Positions 48,162 through 56,313 of a stretch of 64,000 bases of DNA are shown here, one piece after another. The position numbers were made by a program, and so were the translations under genes. The DNA lies in contig NZ_JAJISD010000003.1 of the NCBI RefSeq assembly GCF_020880995.1, positions 372,001-436,000 on the forward strand, in the 5' to 3' direction. The notes under the pieces were generated by a model that saw only the letters and a list, made by a program, of their open reading frames with translations, was not told the origin of the DNA and made no database searches. Source of the stretch: Reyranella aquatilis (GTDB taxonomy: Bacteria; Pseudomonadota; Alphaproteobacteria; Reyranellales; Reyranellaceae). Each line of letters opens with the position of its first letter. The stretch's first letter is position 1.

Positions 48162-48331
48162 TCTTCATTCCTCCCGTGATTCATCGTCTTTGTTGCGGAG
48201 GAACTAGCACGGCTGCGCTGGCAAATCCGCCACAATTCCCGTATCTATTCGACGTGCGGCCGCCCCGAATCGCCGGGCTTTTCCGGTGGTTTCTGCCCTC
48301 TCTCAACGGGTCCGCGCCAAGGAGGAATATC

Positions 48332-49201
48332 TTGAAGAGGCGTACTTTCGTCTCCGGCTCGGTTGCGCTCGCCGCCGGTGCCCTGGCCGCCCCGGCCATC
48401 GCTGCCACGATCAAGCCCTACAGCTGGGATCTCAACCCGCCGATGGATTCGCGCGAGAATTTCATCGCCTGGGGCAAGGCCCGCGGTGAGGATCCCGTGT
48501 TCCTCGGCCAGCGCTGGGATCGCTTCCAGGCGCTGATCAAGAACAAGGATATCTGGGGTCAGGCGACCATGCGCGCCTTCCTGCTCACCCCGCGCGAAGA
48601 GTTCTCCGCGATCAGCCCGGCGATTCACAAGCGCGCCTACGAGCACGCCTTCCTCGACATCGGCTACGGCGTGACCATGTCCGGCCCGCACGTGCAGGGC
48701 CGCATGACCAACGTCATCGACGTGAAGCGCGGCGAGAAGGTGCTCGAGATCGGCACCGGTTCGGGCGTGCAGTCGGCCTACATCGCCAACCTCACCGAGA
48801 ACGCCTACACGATCGAGATCATCGCGCCGCTCGCCCAGCGCACGCGCGGCCTGTACGACAAGCTGATCGACAAGGGCTACACCGAGTTCAAGCACATCAA
48901 GACGAAGGCTGCCGACGGCTTCTACGGCTGGGAAGACGCTGCCCCGTTCGACAAGATCATCGTGACCTGCGGCATCGACCACGTGCCGCCGCCGCTGCTG
49001 CAGCAGCTCAAGGCCGGCGGCCTGATGGTGATCCCGGTTGGCCCGCCGGGCGCGCAGCGCGTGCTCAAGGTGACCAAGACGCAGGGTGCCGATGGCTCCA
49101 TCACCACGAGCCGCGAGGACATCTACGGCGGCAAGATCGTGCCGTTCGTGCCCTTCACTAAGCTCGAAGGCGACAAGATCGTCGGCACGCACAACCGCTA
49201 A
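48332..49201 (+). CDS. Exported protein-L-isoaspartate methyltransferase homologue
   Basis: 289 residues from a TTG start that sits six bases after a perfect AAGGAGG; no other start has a ribosome site, and the longer open frame (from 48176) is not conserved. Residues 1-25 look like a Tat signal (KRRTFVSGS, hydrophobic core, PAIAA). The rest is the PCMT fold: GYGVTMSGPHVQGRMTNVI, SAM motif VLEIGTGSGVQSAY (137-150), PFDKIIVTCGIDHVPPPLL and GGLMVIPVG. Known enzymes repair isoaspartyl residues in the cytoplasm using SAM. An exported copy is odd because no SAM supply is known in the periplasm. The next gene, 180 bases on, carries a second nucleotide-type Rossmann domain. Confidence 0.86.
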   Translation: MKRRTFVSGSVALAAGALAAPAIAATIKPYSWDLNPPMDSRENFIAWGKARGEDPVFLGQRWDRFQALIKNKDIWGQATMRAFLLTPREEFSAISPAIHKRAYEHAFLDIGYGVTMSGPHVQGRMTNVIDVKRGEKVLEIGTGSGVQSAYIANLTENAYTIEIIAPLAQRTRGLYDKLIDKGYTEFKHIKTKAADGFYGWEDAAPFDKIIVTCGIDHVPPPLLQQLKAGGLMVIPVGPPGAQRVLKVTKTQGADGSITTSREDIYGGKIVPFVPFTKLEGDKIVGTHNR

Positions 49202-49220
49202 AGGTCGCGTCGAGCGACCT
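49202..49220 (+). terminator. Hairpin directly after the methyltransferase stop
   Basis: AGGTCGC (49202-49208) and GCGACCT (49214-49220) with a 5-base loop, immediately after the TAA. No T-tract follows. A second hairpin, GATCGC/GCGATC (49340-49345, 49351-49356), lies before the next gene. Confidence 0.45.
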
Positions 49221-49247
49221 CGAGACGACAGCGTCATCGCAGTGATA

Positions 49248-49282
49248 CGAGGGACCTTTATCGAACCGGTAAAGGTCCCTCG
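49248..49282. repeat. Hairpin repeat, second copy of repeat family A
   Basis: CGAGGGACCTTT (49248-49259) and AAAGGTCCCTCG (49271-49282), a perfect 12-base stem with an 11-base loop. The same arm begins the inverted repeat at 22696. Flanking bases also resemble that copy (GTCATC to the left), so it is a rearranged copy of one dispersed element. Confidence 0.7.
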
Positions 49283-49380
49283 GCTTACGTGCCGGGACGG
49301 CACCGGTGACGGATCAGACTGAACGACTGCCCCTCTAGAGATCGCACAAAGCGATCCAACAAAAACAACGGAGATCCCCC

Positions 49381-52053
49381 TTGTCCATCACGGTCGATCT
49401 CGATCATCGCCCGCCGCTCTCCTTCTATCTCTCCGTAGGCCTGGTCGCCGGCAGCATCATCGCGCTGCAGATCGGCATCATGCGCGTGTTCTCGGTCGGC
49501 AGCTGGGCCCACTTCGGCTCGCTGGTCGTGAGCCTCGCGATGTTCGGCTTCGGTCTCACCAGCGCCGTGATGTGCGTGGGCAAGAGCTGGTTCGAGCGGC
49601 ACTGGGTGGGCTCGGTCAAGGGAGCGCTGCTGGCCTTCGGGCCGCTGATGGTGGTGTGCAACCTCGCCGCCCAGCAGGTGCCGTTCAACGCCATCTTCCT
49701 GATCTCCGATCCGATGCAGAAGTGGCGACTGTTCGCCAACTTCGTGCTCTATTTCCTGCCGTTCCTGGCGGGCGCCCTCTATCTCGGCGTGATCTTCCTG
49801 AAGGCCCAGAAGACCTTCAGCCGCGTCTATTTCGCCGATCTCGTCGGCTCGGGCCTGTGCGGCCTCACCGTGCTGCTGGCCATGTACCTCTGGCGGCCCG
49901 ACGACCTGATCATGGCGCCACTGGTCCTGTGGTTGGCCGGTGGCGTGCTGTGGTTCGTGGCGCTGGGCGACCGCCGCGGCGTGTTCGCGATCGTTGTCGT
50001 AGCGATCCTGGCGGCCGCCGTGCATCACCTCGCGCCGCAGGTGCTGGGCGTGCCCAAGCTCGCCGTGTCCGACTACAAGGGTGTCTCTTACGCCCGCAAG
50101 TTCCCCGACAACAAGCGCGTCTACGAGCGCGCCTCGCCGTTCGGCTACATCGAGGTCTATTCCAGCTCCTATCTGCACTTCGCGCCGGGCCAGTCCGACA
50201 ACGCGGCGTTCAACCTCAAGAAGATGCCGTCGAACGCCTATCTCGGCCTCTACATCGATTCCGAGGGCCCCGCCGGCATCATCAAGGACCTGCCGGCCGA
50301 CGAGACGGCCTACTTCAAGTACCTGCCGATGTACTACCCGTACCTGCTGAAGAAGGACCCGAAGACCTTCGTGGTCCAGTTCGGCGGCGGCATCTCGACG
50401 GCGGTGGCGCTGAAGTCGGGTTCCAGCCAGGTGACGGTGGCCGAGGGCAATCCCGCGCTGCTGACGGCTTTCCGCGAGGACAAGCACCTGCGCGACTTCA
50501 CCGGCGACATCCTGAACAACCCCAAGGTCAACGTCATCGACTATGACGGCCGCCTCTACGTCGCCCATACGAAGAACCGCTACGACGTGATCGACCTGTC
50601 GCTGGCCGATTCGGCCGGCCTGTCGAGCCCCGGCGGCTTCTCGATCGTCGAGAAGTATTCCTACAGCCGCGAGGCGATGAGCGCCTACATGCGCGCCCTG
50701 ACTCCGGGTGGTGTCCTGTCGGTGACCCTGTGGAACAAGGAAGAGCCGCCGAAGTCCGTGCTGAAGCTCTACGCCACGATGGTCGCCGCCGCGCGCGACG
50801 TGGATGGCGGCAAGGACATCGCGCAGAAGTTCTACGTCGTGTCGTCCTACCTCTCCACCGCGACCGTGCTCTACAAGCGCGACGGCTTCACCCCGAAGGA
50901 GATCGAGGAACTCAACGCCCATACCAAGGCGATGTCGTTCGACGAGATCTACTATCCGGGTTTCAAGGTCGACACGTCCGACCTGAAGCAGATCCTGCAG
51001 GACTATCGCGACCAGTTCTTCTTCGCCGGGCATGCGGCCGATCCGACCGCGCCGGCGGAGAGCGAGCCCAACGACAAGCCGCCGCCCGGCATGACCGACG
51101 CCGCCGCGCCCGGCGCCGCTCCCGCCGACGGCGCGGCGCCGCCGACGCCGAAGGTTCCGGCCACCGTTCTGGGCCGCCTCGCCTGGCACTATCTGATCGA
51201 GGGCGGCTGGCAGAAGGTCGCCGACGAATACGTCTTCGACACGCGCATCCTCACCAACCACCAGCCCTACTTCGCCGCCTACATCAAGGTGCCGGATCTG
51301 CTGAAGTTCACCGACCGGCTCGAGCTGGTGCAGGACGAGTGGGGCTACCTGCTCCTGTGGGCGACGCTCGGCATCGCGACGATCTTCGCGCTGACCCTGG
51401 TGCTGTTCCCGGTGATCTTCGGCTGGCGCACCATCTTCAGCCGCTATCCCGGCAAGGCCGGCACGATGATCTACTTCCTGTGCCTGGGGCTAGGGTACAT
51501 CATCGTCGAGGTGGGCATGATCTCCCACTTCATCCTGGCACTCTCCAACGCCACGGTGTCGGCGTCGGTGCTGATCACCGGCATGCTGGTCTTCTCCGGC
51601 ATCGGCAGCTTCTACTCCGAACGCTTCCTCGACCGGTCGCGCACCTTCATGCCCAAGGTGTTCCTGGCGATCTTCGCGATCCTGGTGACCTATGCCTTCA
51701 CGATCGACTACGCGCTCGACTGGATCGGCACGCTTCCCTACGCGCTGCGCATCCTGCTCTGCCTGCTGATCATCTTCCCGCCGGCGTTCCTCATGGGCTT
51801 CCCCATGCCGACGGCGATGACGACGCTCGGCCGCCTGGGCAAGGACCACATGTTCCTGTGGGCCTGGGGCATCAACGGCTGCTTCTCGGTCATCGGCGCC
51901 GCGCTCGTGCCGATCGTGGCGACCAGCTTCGGCCTGCCGGCCGTGGTCCTGGTCGGCGCCTTCGCCTACCTGATCGCGCTGCCGACGTTCTTCTCCGTCC
52001 TCATGCCGCTGCCGTCCCAGTCAACGGGGGCAGGGCGGCCCGCCGCCGCGTGA
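49381..52053 (+). CDS. Large membrane protein with embedded spermidine-synthase-like domain
   Basis: 890 residues. TTG start with GGAG seven bases upstream; the first in-frame ATG would delete helix one. Residues 15-230 hold about seven membrane helices. Residues 240-640 form a soluble domain like spermidine synthase: the nucleotide-binding turn VQFGGGISTAV near 333, DYDGRLYVAHTKNRYDVIDL (about 385-404) and LTPGGVLSV. An Ala/Pro-rich linker lies at about 555-595. Residues 655-880 hold about six more helices. Such SpeE-like membrane proteins are widespread but uncharacterised. Its stop overlaps the next gene (GTGA). Substrate and catalysis unknown. Confidence 0.85.
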   Translation: MSITVDLDHRPPLSFYLSVGLVAGSIIALQIGIMRVFSVGSWAHFGSLVVSLAMFGFGLTSAVMCVGKSWFERHWVGSVKGALLAFGPLMVVCNLAAQQVPFNAIFLISDPMQKWRLFANFVLYFLPFLAGALYLGVIFLKAQKTFSRVYFADLVGSGLCGLTVLLAMYLWRPDDLIMAPLVLWLAGGVLWFVALGDRRGVFAIVVVAILAAAVHHLAPQVLGVPKLAVSDYKGVSYARKFPDNKRVYERASPFGYIEVYSSSYLHFAPGQSDNAAFNLKKMPSNAYLGLYIDSEGPAGIIKDLPADETAYFKYLPMYYPYLLKKDPKTFVVQFGGGISTAVALKSGSSQVTVAEGNPALLTAFREDKHLRDFTGDILNNPKVNVIDYDGRLYVAHTKNRYDVIDLSLADSAGLSSPGGFSIVEKYSYSREAMSAYMRALTPGGVLSVTLWNKEEPPKSVLKLYATMVAAARDVDGGKDIAQKFYVVSSYLSTATVLYKRDGFTPKEIEELNAHTKAMSFDEIYYPGFKVDTSDLKQILQDYRDQFFFAGHAADPTAPAESEPNDKPPPGMTDAAAPGAAPADGAAPPTPKVPATVLGRLAWHYLIEGGWQKVADEYVFDTRILTNHQPYFAAYIKVPDLLKFTDRLELVQDEWGYLLLWATLGIATIFALTLVLFPVIFGWRTIFSRYPGKAGTMIYFLCLGLGYIIVEVGMISHFILALSNATVSASVLITGMLVFSGIGSFYSERFLDRSRTFMPKVFLAIFAILVTYAFTIDYALDWIGTLPYALRILLCLLIIFPPAFLMGFPMPTAMTTLGRLGKDHMFLWAWGINGCFSVIGAALVPIVATSFGLPAVVLVGAFAYLIALPTFFSVLMPLPSQSTGAGRPAAA

Positions 52054-53120
52054 AGCGGCGGGCGCTGCTGCTGCTGGGGGCTCTCCTGATGCCGACTGCC
52101 GCGCACGCCCAGCCGAAGAAGCCGAGGACGCCGAGCAAGCGGCAGGCTCCAAAGCCTGCCGCCAAAGCCGACCAGGCGCATGCGGCCAAGCCCGCGGCTG
52201 CCGCGCCGTCGCCGGCGCCGGCGCTCAAGGAGGCGAAGACCCAGCTCGTCGCCTTCGACGCCTCGCCCTTTCCCTATCGCGGCTTCCTGCCCGACACGAC
52301 CAAGCCGTTCCTCGACGCGCGCGACGGCAAGCGGCGCGGCCACACGACCGGCCGCGGCGACGTCTACTGGGAGGAGACGGCCTACAGCGACCGCCGTTCG
52401 CTGCTCTATCTCCCGCAGGGATTCGATCCGACGCGGCCCGTCCTGATCGTGCTCTTCCTGCACGGGCAGGGCGCGACGCTCGAGCGCGACGTGGCGGTGC
52501 GCCAGGCCGTGCCGCGGCAGATCGCGGAGTCGGGGCAGAACATCGCCCTGGTGGCGCCGCAACTCGCGCTCGACGCACTCGATTCGAGCGCCGGCAATTT
52601 CTGGCGCGGCGGGCACTTCGCCAAGTATCTCGACGAAGCGGCCGAGCGGCTGATGCGCCTCTATGGCAACCGCAGCGCCGGCCGCGGCTTCAACCTGGCT
52701 TCCGTGGTGATCGTGGCCTACAGCGGCGGCTACCTGTCGGCGGCCTACGCGCTGCAGCGCGGCGGTGCCAACCATCGCGTGAAGGGGCTCATCCTGCTGG
52801 ACGCGCTCTACGGCGAGGAGGACAAGTTCGCCGCCTGGTTCGCTGCCCGCCGCCAGCAGGCGTTCCTGCTGAGTGCCTACACCGAATCGACCAAGGACGA
52901 GAACGCGGCGCTGCAGGGCCTGCTCGCCAAGCGGCGCATTCAGTTCACGCGCACGCTCCCCAAGAGTCTGACGCCCGGGACCGTCGCCTTCTTGGGGCCT
53001 ACCGGCGGGCTCGACATGCATGGCGATTTTGTTACGCGCGCGTGGCAGGGCGACCCGTTGCAGCAGGCCCTTTCGCTGATTCCCGGTTACGGCCCGGTTC
53101 ATGGTAAAAGGAGCGCATGA
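52050..53120 (+). CDS. Exported alpha/beta hydrolase-like protein
   Basis: 356 residues from a GTG inside the GTGA overlap with the membrane protein gene. Signal peptide MKRRALLLLGALLMPTAAHA, then a Lys/Ala/Pro-rich linker (about 23-65) that could cross the cell wall or tether to membrane. The hydrolase part has VLIVLFLHGQGATLERD (oxyanion region), a nucleophile elbow AYSGGYLSA with Ser225, LLDALYGEE and a C-terminal DMHGDF that may supply the catalytic His. It looks like an esterase or peptidase but matches no family I can name. Its stop overlaps the HD gene (ATGA). Confidence 0.78.
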   Translation: MKRRALLLLGALLMPTAAHAQPKKPRTPSKRQAPKPAAKADQAHAAKPAAAAPSPAPALKEAKTQLVAFDASPFPYRGFLPDTTKPFLDARDGKRRGHTTGRGDVYWEETAYSDRRSLLYLPQGFDPTRPVLIVLFLHGQGATLERDVAVRQAVPRQIAESGQNIALVAPQLALDALDSSAGNFWRGGHFAKYLDEAAERLMRLYGNRSAGRGFNLASVVIVAYSGGYLSAAYALQRGGANHRVKGLILLDALYGEEDKFAAWFAARRQQAFLLSAYTESTKDENAALQGLLAKRRIQFTRTLPKSLTPGTVAFLGPTGGLDMHGDFVTRAWQGDPLQQALSLIPGYGPVHGKRSA

Positions 53121-53665
53121 ACGACCCGCTGCGCCAGGAACTCCTGGAAATCTTCGCCGGCCGCGCTACACGGCGTTACGGCTTGTCCGACATCAACCAG
53201 CTCCAGCACGCACTGCAGTCGGCGGCGCTGGCCGAGGCCGACGGCGCGCCTCCGGCCACCGTGCTGGCCTCGTTGCTGCACGATGTCGGCCACATGATCC
53301 ACGATCTCGGCGAGGATCCCGCCTCGCGCGGCGTCGACGACGTGCACGAGGAGCTGGGTGCGCAGTGGTTGGCAGAACGCTTCGGTCCCGCGGTCAGCGA
53401 GCCCGTCCGCCTGCACGTCACCGCCAAGCGCTATCTCTGCACCGTCGAGTCCGACTATTTCGGCAAGCTTGCGCCCGATTCGGTGCGCAGTCTGGAGCTT
53501 CAGGGTGGACTTATGTCGCCCGACGAGGTCGAGGCCTTCCGCGCCAACCCCTATCACGCCGAAGCGGTGCGCCTGCGCCGCTACGACGAGGAAGCCAAGG
53601 ACCCGCGCGCGCGCACGCCGGACTTCGACCACTACCTGCGCCACGTCCCGGCCTGCCGGAAGTAA
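53117..53665 (+). CDS. HD-domain protein like the phosphonate oxygenase PhnZ
   Basis: 182 residues. HD-type metal ligands fit the mixed-valent diiron oxygenase branch: His31 (QLQHALQSA), His55-Asp56 (LLHDVGHM), His77 (DDVHEELGA), His100 (RLHVTAKRYL) and Asp157 (RYDEEAK). Tyr21 in RRYGLSD could match the PhnZ substrate-gating Tyr. The known enzyme cleaves the C-P bond of 2-amino-1-hydroxyethylphosphonate made by PhnY. No phnY or phosphonate transporter is here, so the substrate may differ. It overlaps the hydrolase gene by four bases (ATGA) and is the last of three coupled genes. Confidence 0.85.
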   Translation: MNDPLRQELLEIFAGRATRRYGLSDINQLQHALQSAALAEADGAPPATVLASLLHDVGHMIHDLGEDPASRGVDDVHEELGAQWLAERFGPAVSEPVRLHVTAKRYLCTVESDYFGKLAPDSVRSLELQGGLMSPDEVEAFRANPYHAEAVRLRRYDEEAKDPRARTPDFDHYLRHVPACRK

Positions 53666-53668
53666 CGG

Positions 53669-53781
53669 CCTCCCCCGCCCCGCGGGGAAGGTGTCCCCGA
53701 AGGAGACGGAGGGGCAAAGCCCCATACTCGTTGCCCACTCCCTCCGGCCCTGCGGGCCACCTCCCCCGATGACGGGGGAGG
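53669..53781. repeat. GC-rich compound palindromic repeat (repeat family B)
   Basis: The 134-base gap is filled by nested palindromes: CCCCGCGGGG (53678-53687), GGGGC-AAA-GCCCC (53711-53723), and CCTCCCCCG-ATGA-CGGGGGAGG (53760-53781, perfect 9-base stem). It resembles the mosaic REP elements common in alphaproteobacteria. The last hairpin ends 18 bases ahead of the dehydratase start. Confidence 0.7.
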
Positions 53782-53799
53782 AACAGGAAGACGAAGACG

Positions 53800-54723
53800 A
53801 TGATCTCCCGCACCGAAGTCGAGGCCGCCTGGAGCCTGATCCGTCCGCATGTGCGTCGCACCCCGGTGATTGAACTCAGCGCCGGTTCGCTCGGTGTGAC
53901 GGCACCGCTGGCCCTGAAGCTCGAATCGCTGCAGGTCAGCGGGACGTTCAAGGGACGCGGCGCATTCCACAAGCTGCTGGCTTCGAAGGTGCCGGCCGCC
54001 GGCATCATCGCGGCGTCGGGCGGCAACCATGGCGCGGCCGCAGCCTATGCCGCGCGGGCGCTCGGCCATCGGGCCGAAATCTTCGTGCCGACCATCGCAT
54101 CGCCCGCCAAGGTGGCGCGGCTGCGCAGCTACGGCGCGGTCGTGAACCTGGTGGGCGCCGTCTATGCCGAGGCCCGCGCCTCCTCCGAGGCGCGCGCCGC
54201 CGAGACCGGGGCGCTGATGGTGCCGGCCTACGAGGACGAGGTCGTGTTCGCTGGCGCCGGCAGCGTCGCGCTCGAGTTCGCGGAACAGGCCGAGTTCGAC
54301 ACGCTGCTGATCGCCGTCGGCGGCGGCGGCCTGATCGCCGGCTGCGCCGCTGCGATCGGCACCGCGAAGAAGATCGTCGCCGTCGAGACCGAAGGCACGG
54401 CGACACTGCACGCGGCGCTGAAGGCCGGGAAGCCGGTCGACGTCGCCATCTCCGGCATCGCCGCCGACGCGCTCGGCGCCAGCCGCATCGGCACGCCGAA
54501 CTTCGAGGTCGCGCGAGCACTGGTTCGCGATTCGGTGCTCGTCACCGACGACGCCGTGCGCGAGACGCAGCGCGCGTTGTGGGACGGGCTGCGCATCGTC
54601 GCCGAACCGGCCGGCGCCACCGGCCTCGCCGCGCTGCGCGCCGGCGCCTATCGCCCGGCGCCGGGCGAACGCGTGGCGACGCTGATTTGCGGCGCCAACA
54701 CCGATCCGGGTTCGGTGGCGTAA
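53800..54723 (+). CDS. PLP-dependent serine/threonine dehydratase-like enzyme
   Basis: 307 residues, fold type II. PLP-binding Lys51 (SGTFKGRG; the more usual form is SFKxRG), substrate loop ASGGNHGAA, and phosphate-binding VGGGGLIAG near 168. Single domain without the C-terminal ACT-like regulatory part of biosynthetic IlvA, so it is of the catabolic or serine-racemase-like type. It deaminates serine or threonine, or a related hydroxy-amino acid. ATG 53800 lies after the family B repeat, with AGGAAGA spaced about 10 bases. It converges with the secreted-protein gene. Confidence 0.92.
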   Translation: MISRTEVEAAWSLIRPHVRRTPVIELSAGSLGVTAPLALKLESLQVSGTFKGRGAFHKLLASKVPAAGIIAASGGNHGAAAAYAARALGHRAEIFVPTIASPAKVARLRSYGAVVNLVGAVYAEARASSEARAAETGALMVPAYEDEVVFAGAGSVALEFAEQAEFDTLLIAVGGGGLIAGCAAAIGTAKKIVAVETEGTATLHAALKAGKPVDVAISGIAADALGASRIGTPNFEVARALVRDSVLVTDDAVRETQRALWDGLRIVAEPAGATGLAALRAGAYRPAPGERVATLICGANTDPGSVA

Positions 54724-54738
54724 GGCAAACCGAGATTG

Positions 54739-54784
54739 AGCAGCATTCTGCTATGCTACCCTTAGGTTTCGACGCAATGCGTCG
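54739..54784. terminator. Two small hairpins between convergent genes
   Basis: AGCAG-CATT-CTGCT (54739-54752) and CGACG-CAATG-CGTCG (54770-54784); the second is followed by GCCGTTTCTT. They fill the 69-base gap between convergent stops, consistent with weak bidirectional termination. Confidence 0.4.
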
Positions 54785-54792
54785 GCCGTTTC

Positions 54793-55362
54793 TTAGCGCG
54801 TGATCTCGGTCACGACGGCGCGGTTGGCCTTGCCGGCGCCGTCGCTGAAATCGTAGCGGATGGCGAACTTGTCGGACGGGGCGATCCACCAGCGCGAAAC
54901 CGAGCGCTGGCCCTTGTCGCCGGTCTCGTTCATCTCGATCAGGAAGGTGTCGATCATCTTGTCGCCCGGACCGGTACGCCGCTCGTAGCGCACGACGGCG
55001 AGCGTGTAGGTCCAGGTGCCGCCACCGATCTTGTAGCTGGCCTCGATCTTCTTGCCGGCCTCAAGTGGCCACAGGCGTTCGGGACGCAACGCGGCGATGA
55101 AGGCCGAGGTGTCGTTGCCGTCGGCCGACGGATTGTCGAACAGCAGCGCCCGCAGCTTGAAGGGTCCGCCGCCCACGCGTTCCATGTTGCAGTCCATGCC
55201 GCTGCGGCCGCGCGCCACAACCTTGACGCCGCTGTCGTAGGTGAAGGTCGTGCCCGGATCAGGGCAGGCGAACTCCATGGTCTGGGCGGAGGCGGTGACG
55301 GCGCCGAGCAGGGCGGCGGACAGGACGGGCAGGAAGGCGGGCAGTCTCATGCCTCGGATCAT
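54793..55362 (-). CDS. Secreted protein of unknown function
   Basis: 189 residues from ATG 55362; ATG 55350 (MRLPAFLPVL) is an alternative. The hydrophobic stretch after MRLPAFLPVL with cleavage near TASAQ is a Sec signal peptide. The mature part is predicted mostly beta strand (FTYDSGVKVVARG; WTYTLAVVRYERR; FAIRYDFSDGAG) and has two Cys residues (EFACPDPG, GMDCNM) that could form a disulphide. No family recognised. It starts seven bases after the DppF-like stop, so it is probably the last gene of the transporter operon. Confidence 0.75.
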   Translation of the reverse strand: MIRGMRLPAFLPVLSAALLGAVTASAQTMEFACPDPGTTFTYDSGVKVVARGRSGMDCNMERVGGGPFKLRALLFDNPSADGNDTSAFIAALRPERLWPLEAGKKIEASYKIGGGTWTYTLAVVRYERRTGPGDKMIDTFLIEMNETGDKGQRSVSRWWIAPSDKFAIRYDFSDGAGKANRAVVTEITR

Positions 55363-55369
55363 AGCCAAA

Positions 55370-56311
55370 TCAGACGAAATGGCACGCCGCCTGCGCGCCG
55401 TTGCCGAGCGGACGCAGCACCGGCTTCTCGGCCCGGCAGCGCTCCTGGGCCATCGGGCAGCGCGAATTGAACGGGCAGCCCGGCGGTGGGTTGAGCGGGC
55501 TCGGCAGCTCGCCCTGCAGGACGGTGCGCTGGCGGGCGCGGGCCAGCTTCGGGTTGGCGATCGGCGCGGCCGCCAGCAGCGCCCTGGTGTAGGGGTGCTG
55601 GGGGCTCTTCCAGATCTGGTCGCGCCCGCCGACCTCGAACAGCATGCCGAGGTACATCACGGCGACCCGGTCGGCGATGTGCTCGACAACGCTGAGATCG
55701 TGGCTGATGAACAGATAGGAGACGCCGAACTGCCCCTTCAGGTCCTCGAGCAGGTTGATCACCTGCGCGCGGACCGAGACGTCGAGCGCCGACACCGGCT
55801 CGTCGCAGATGATCAGCTTGGGGCTGAGTGCCAGGGCGCGGGCGATGCCGATGCGCTGGCGCTGGCCGCCGGAGAATTCGTGCGGATAGCGCTGTCTAGC
55901 GTCGCTCGGCAGGCCGACCCAGCGCAGCAGCGTCTCGACCCGTTCGGCGATGGCATCGGGCTTCCAGCCAGCCAGCACCAGCGGCTGCGCCACCGAGCGA
56001 CCCACCGTCGACCGCGGGTTCAGCGAACCGTAGGGATCCTGGAAGATCATCTGCACCTTGCGGCGCATGTCCGTAAGCTGTTCGCCGCTCAGCGGCGCAA
56101 TATCGACCCCCTCGACGAGGATCTGGCCGCCGGCCGCGGGGACCAGCTTCATGATCGCCTTGCCGAGCGTGGACTTGCCGCAGCCTGATTCGCCTACCAG
56201 GCCCAGCGTTTCGCCCACCGCGAGATCGAGGCTGACGCCATTGACGGCGCGTACGATGCCGCCCGAGGTGTTGAACTGGACGCGCACGTCCTTCAGCGAG
56301 AGCAACGACAC
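55370..56311 (-). CDS. Dipeptide/oligopeptide-type ABC transporter ATPase (DppF-like)
   Basis: 313 residues from a GTG at 56311, preceded by GAGGGGAG; the open frame further upstream runs antisense-like through the DppD gene and is not real. Walker [11 protein letters not shown]-loop IFQDPYGS, signature FSGGQRQR, Walker B LIICDEP and H-loop ISHD. The C-terminal oligopeptide-transporter extension has the Cys cluster (PPGCPFNSRCPMAQERC) seen in DppD/F and OppD/F, which may hold an Fe-S cluster. Pairs with DppD to power uptake. Confidence 0.95.
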   Translation of the reverse strand: MSLLSLKDVRVQFNTSGGIVRAVNGVSLDLAVGETLGLVGESGCGKSTLGKAIMKLVPAAGGQILVEGVDIAPLSGEQLTDMRRKVQMIFQDPYGSLNPRSTVGRSVAQPLVLAGWKPDAIAERVETLLRWVGLPSDARQRYPHEFSGGQRQRIGIARALALSPKLIICDEPVSALDVSVRAQVINLLEDLKGQFGVSYLFISHDLSVVEHIADRVAVMYLGMLFEVGGRDQIWKSPQHPYTRALLAAAPIANPKLARARQRTVLQGELPSPLNPPPGCPFNSRCPMAQERCRAEKPVLRPLGNGAQAACHFV

Positions 56312-56313
56312 GG

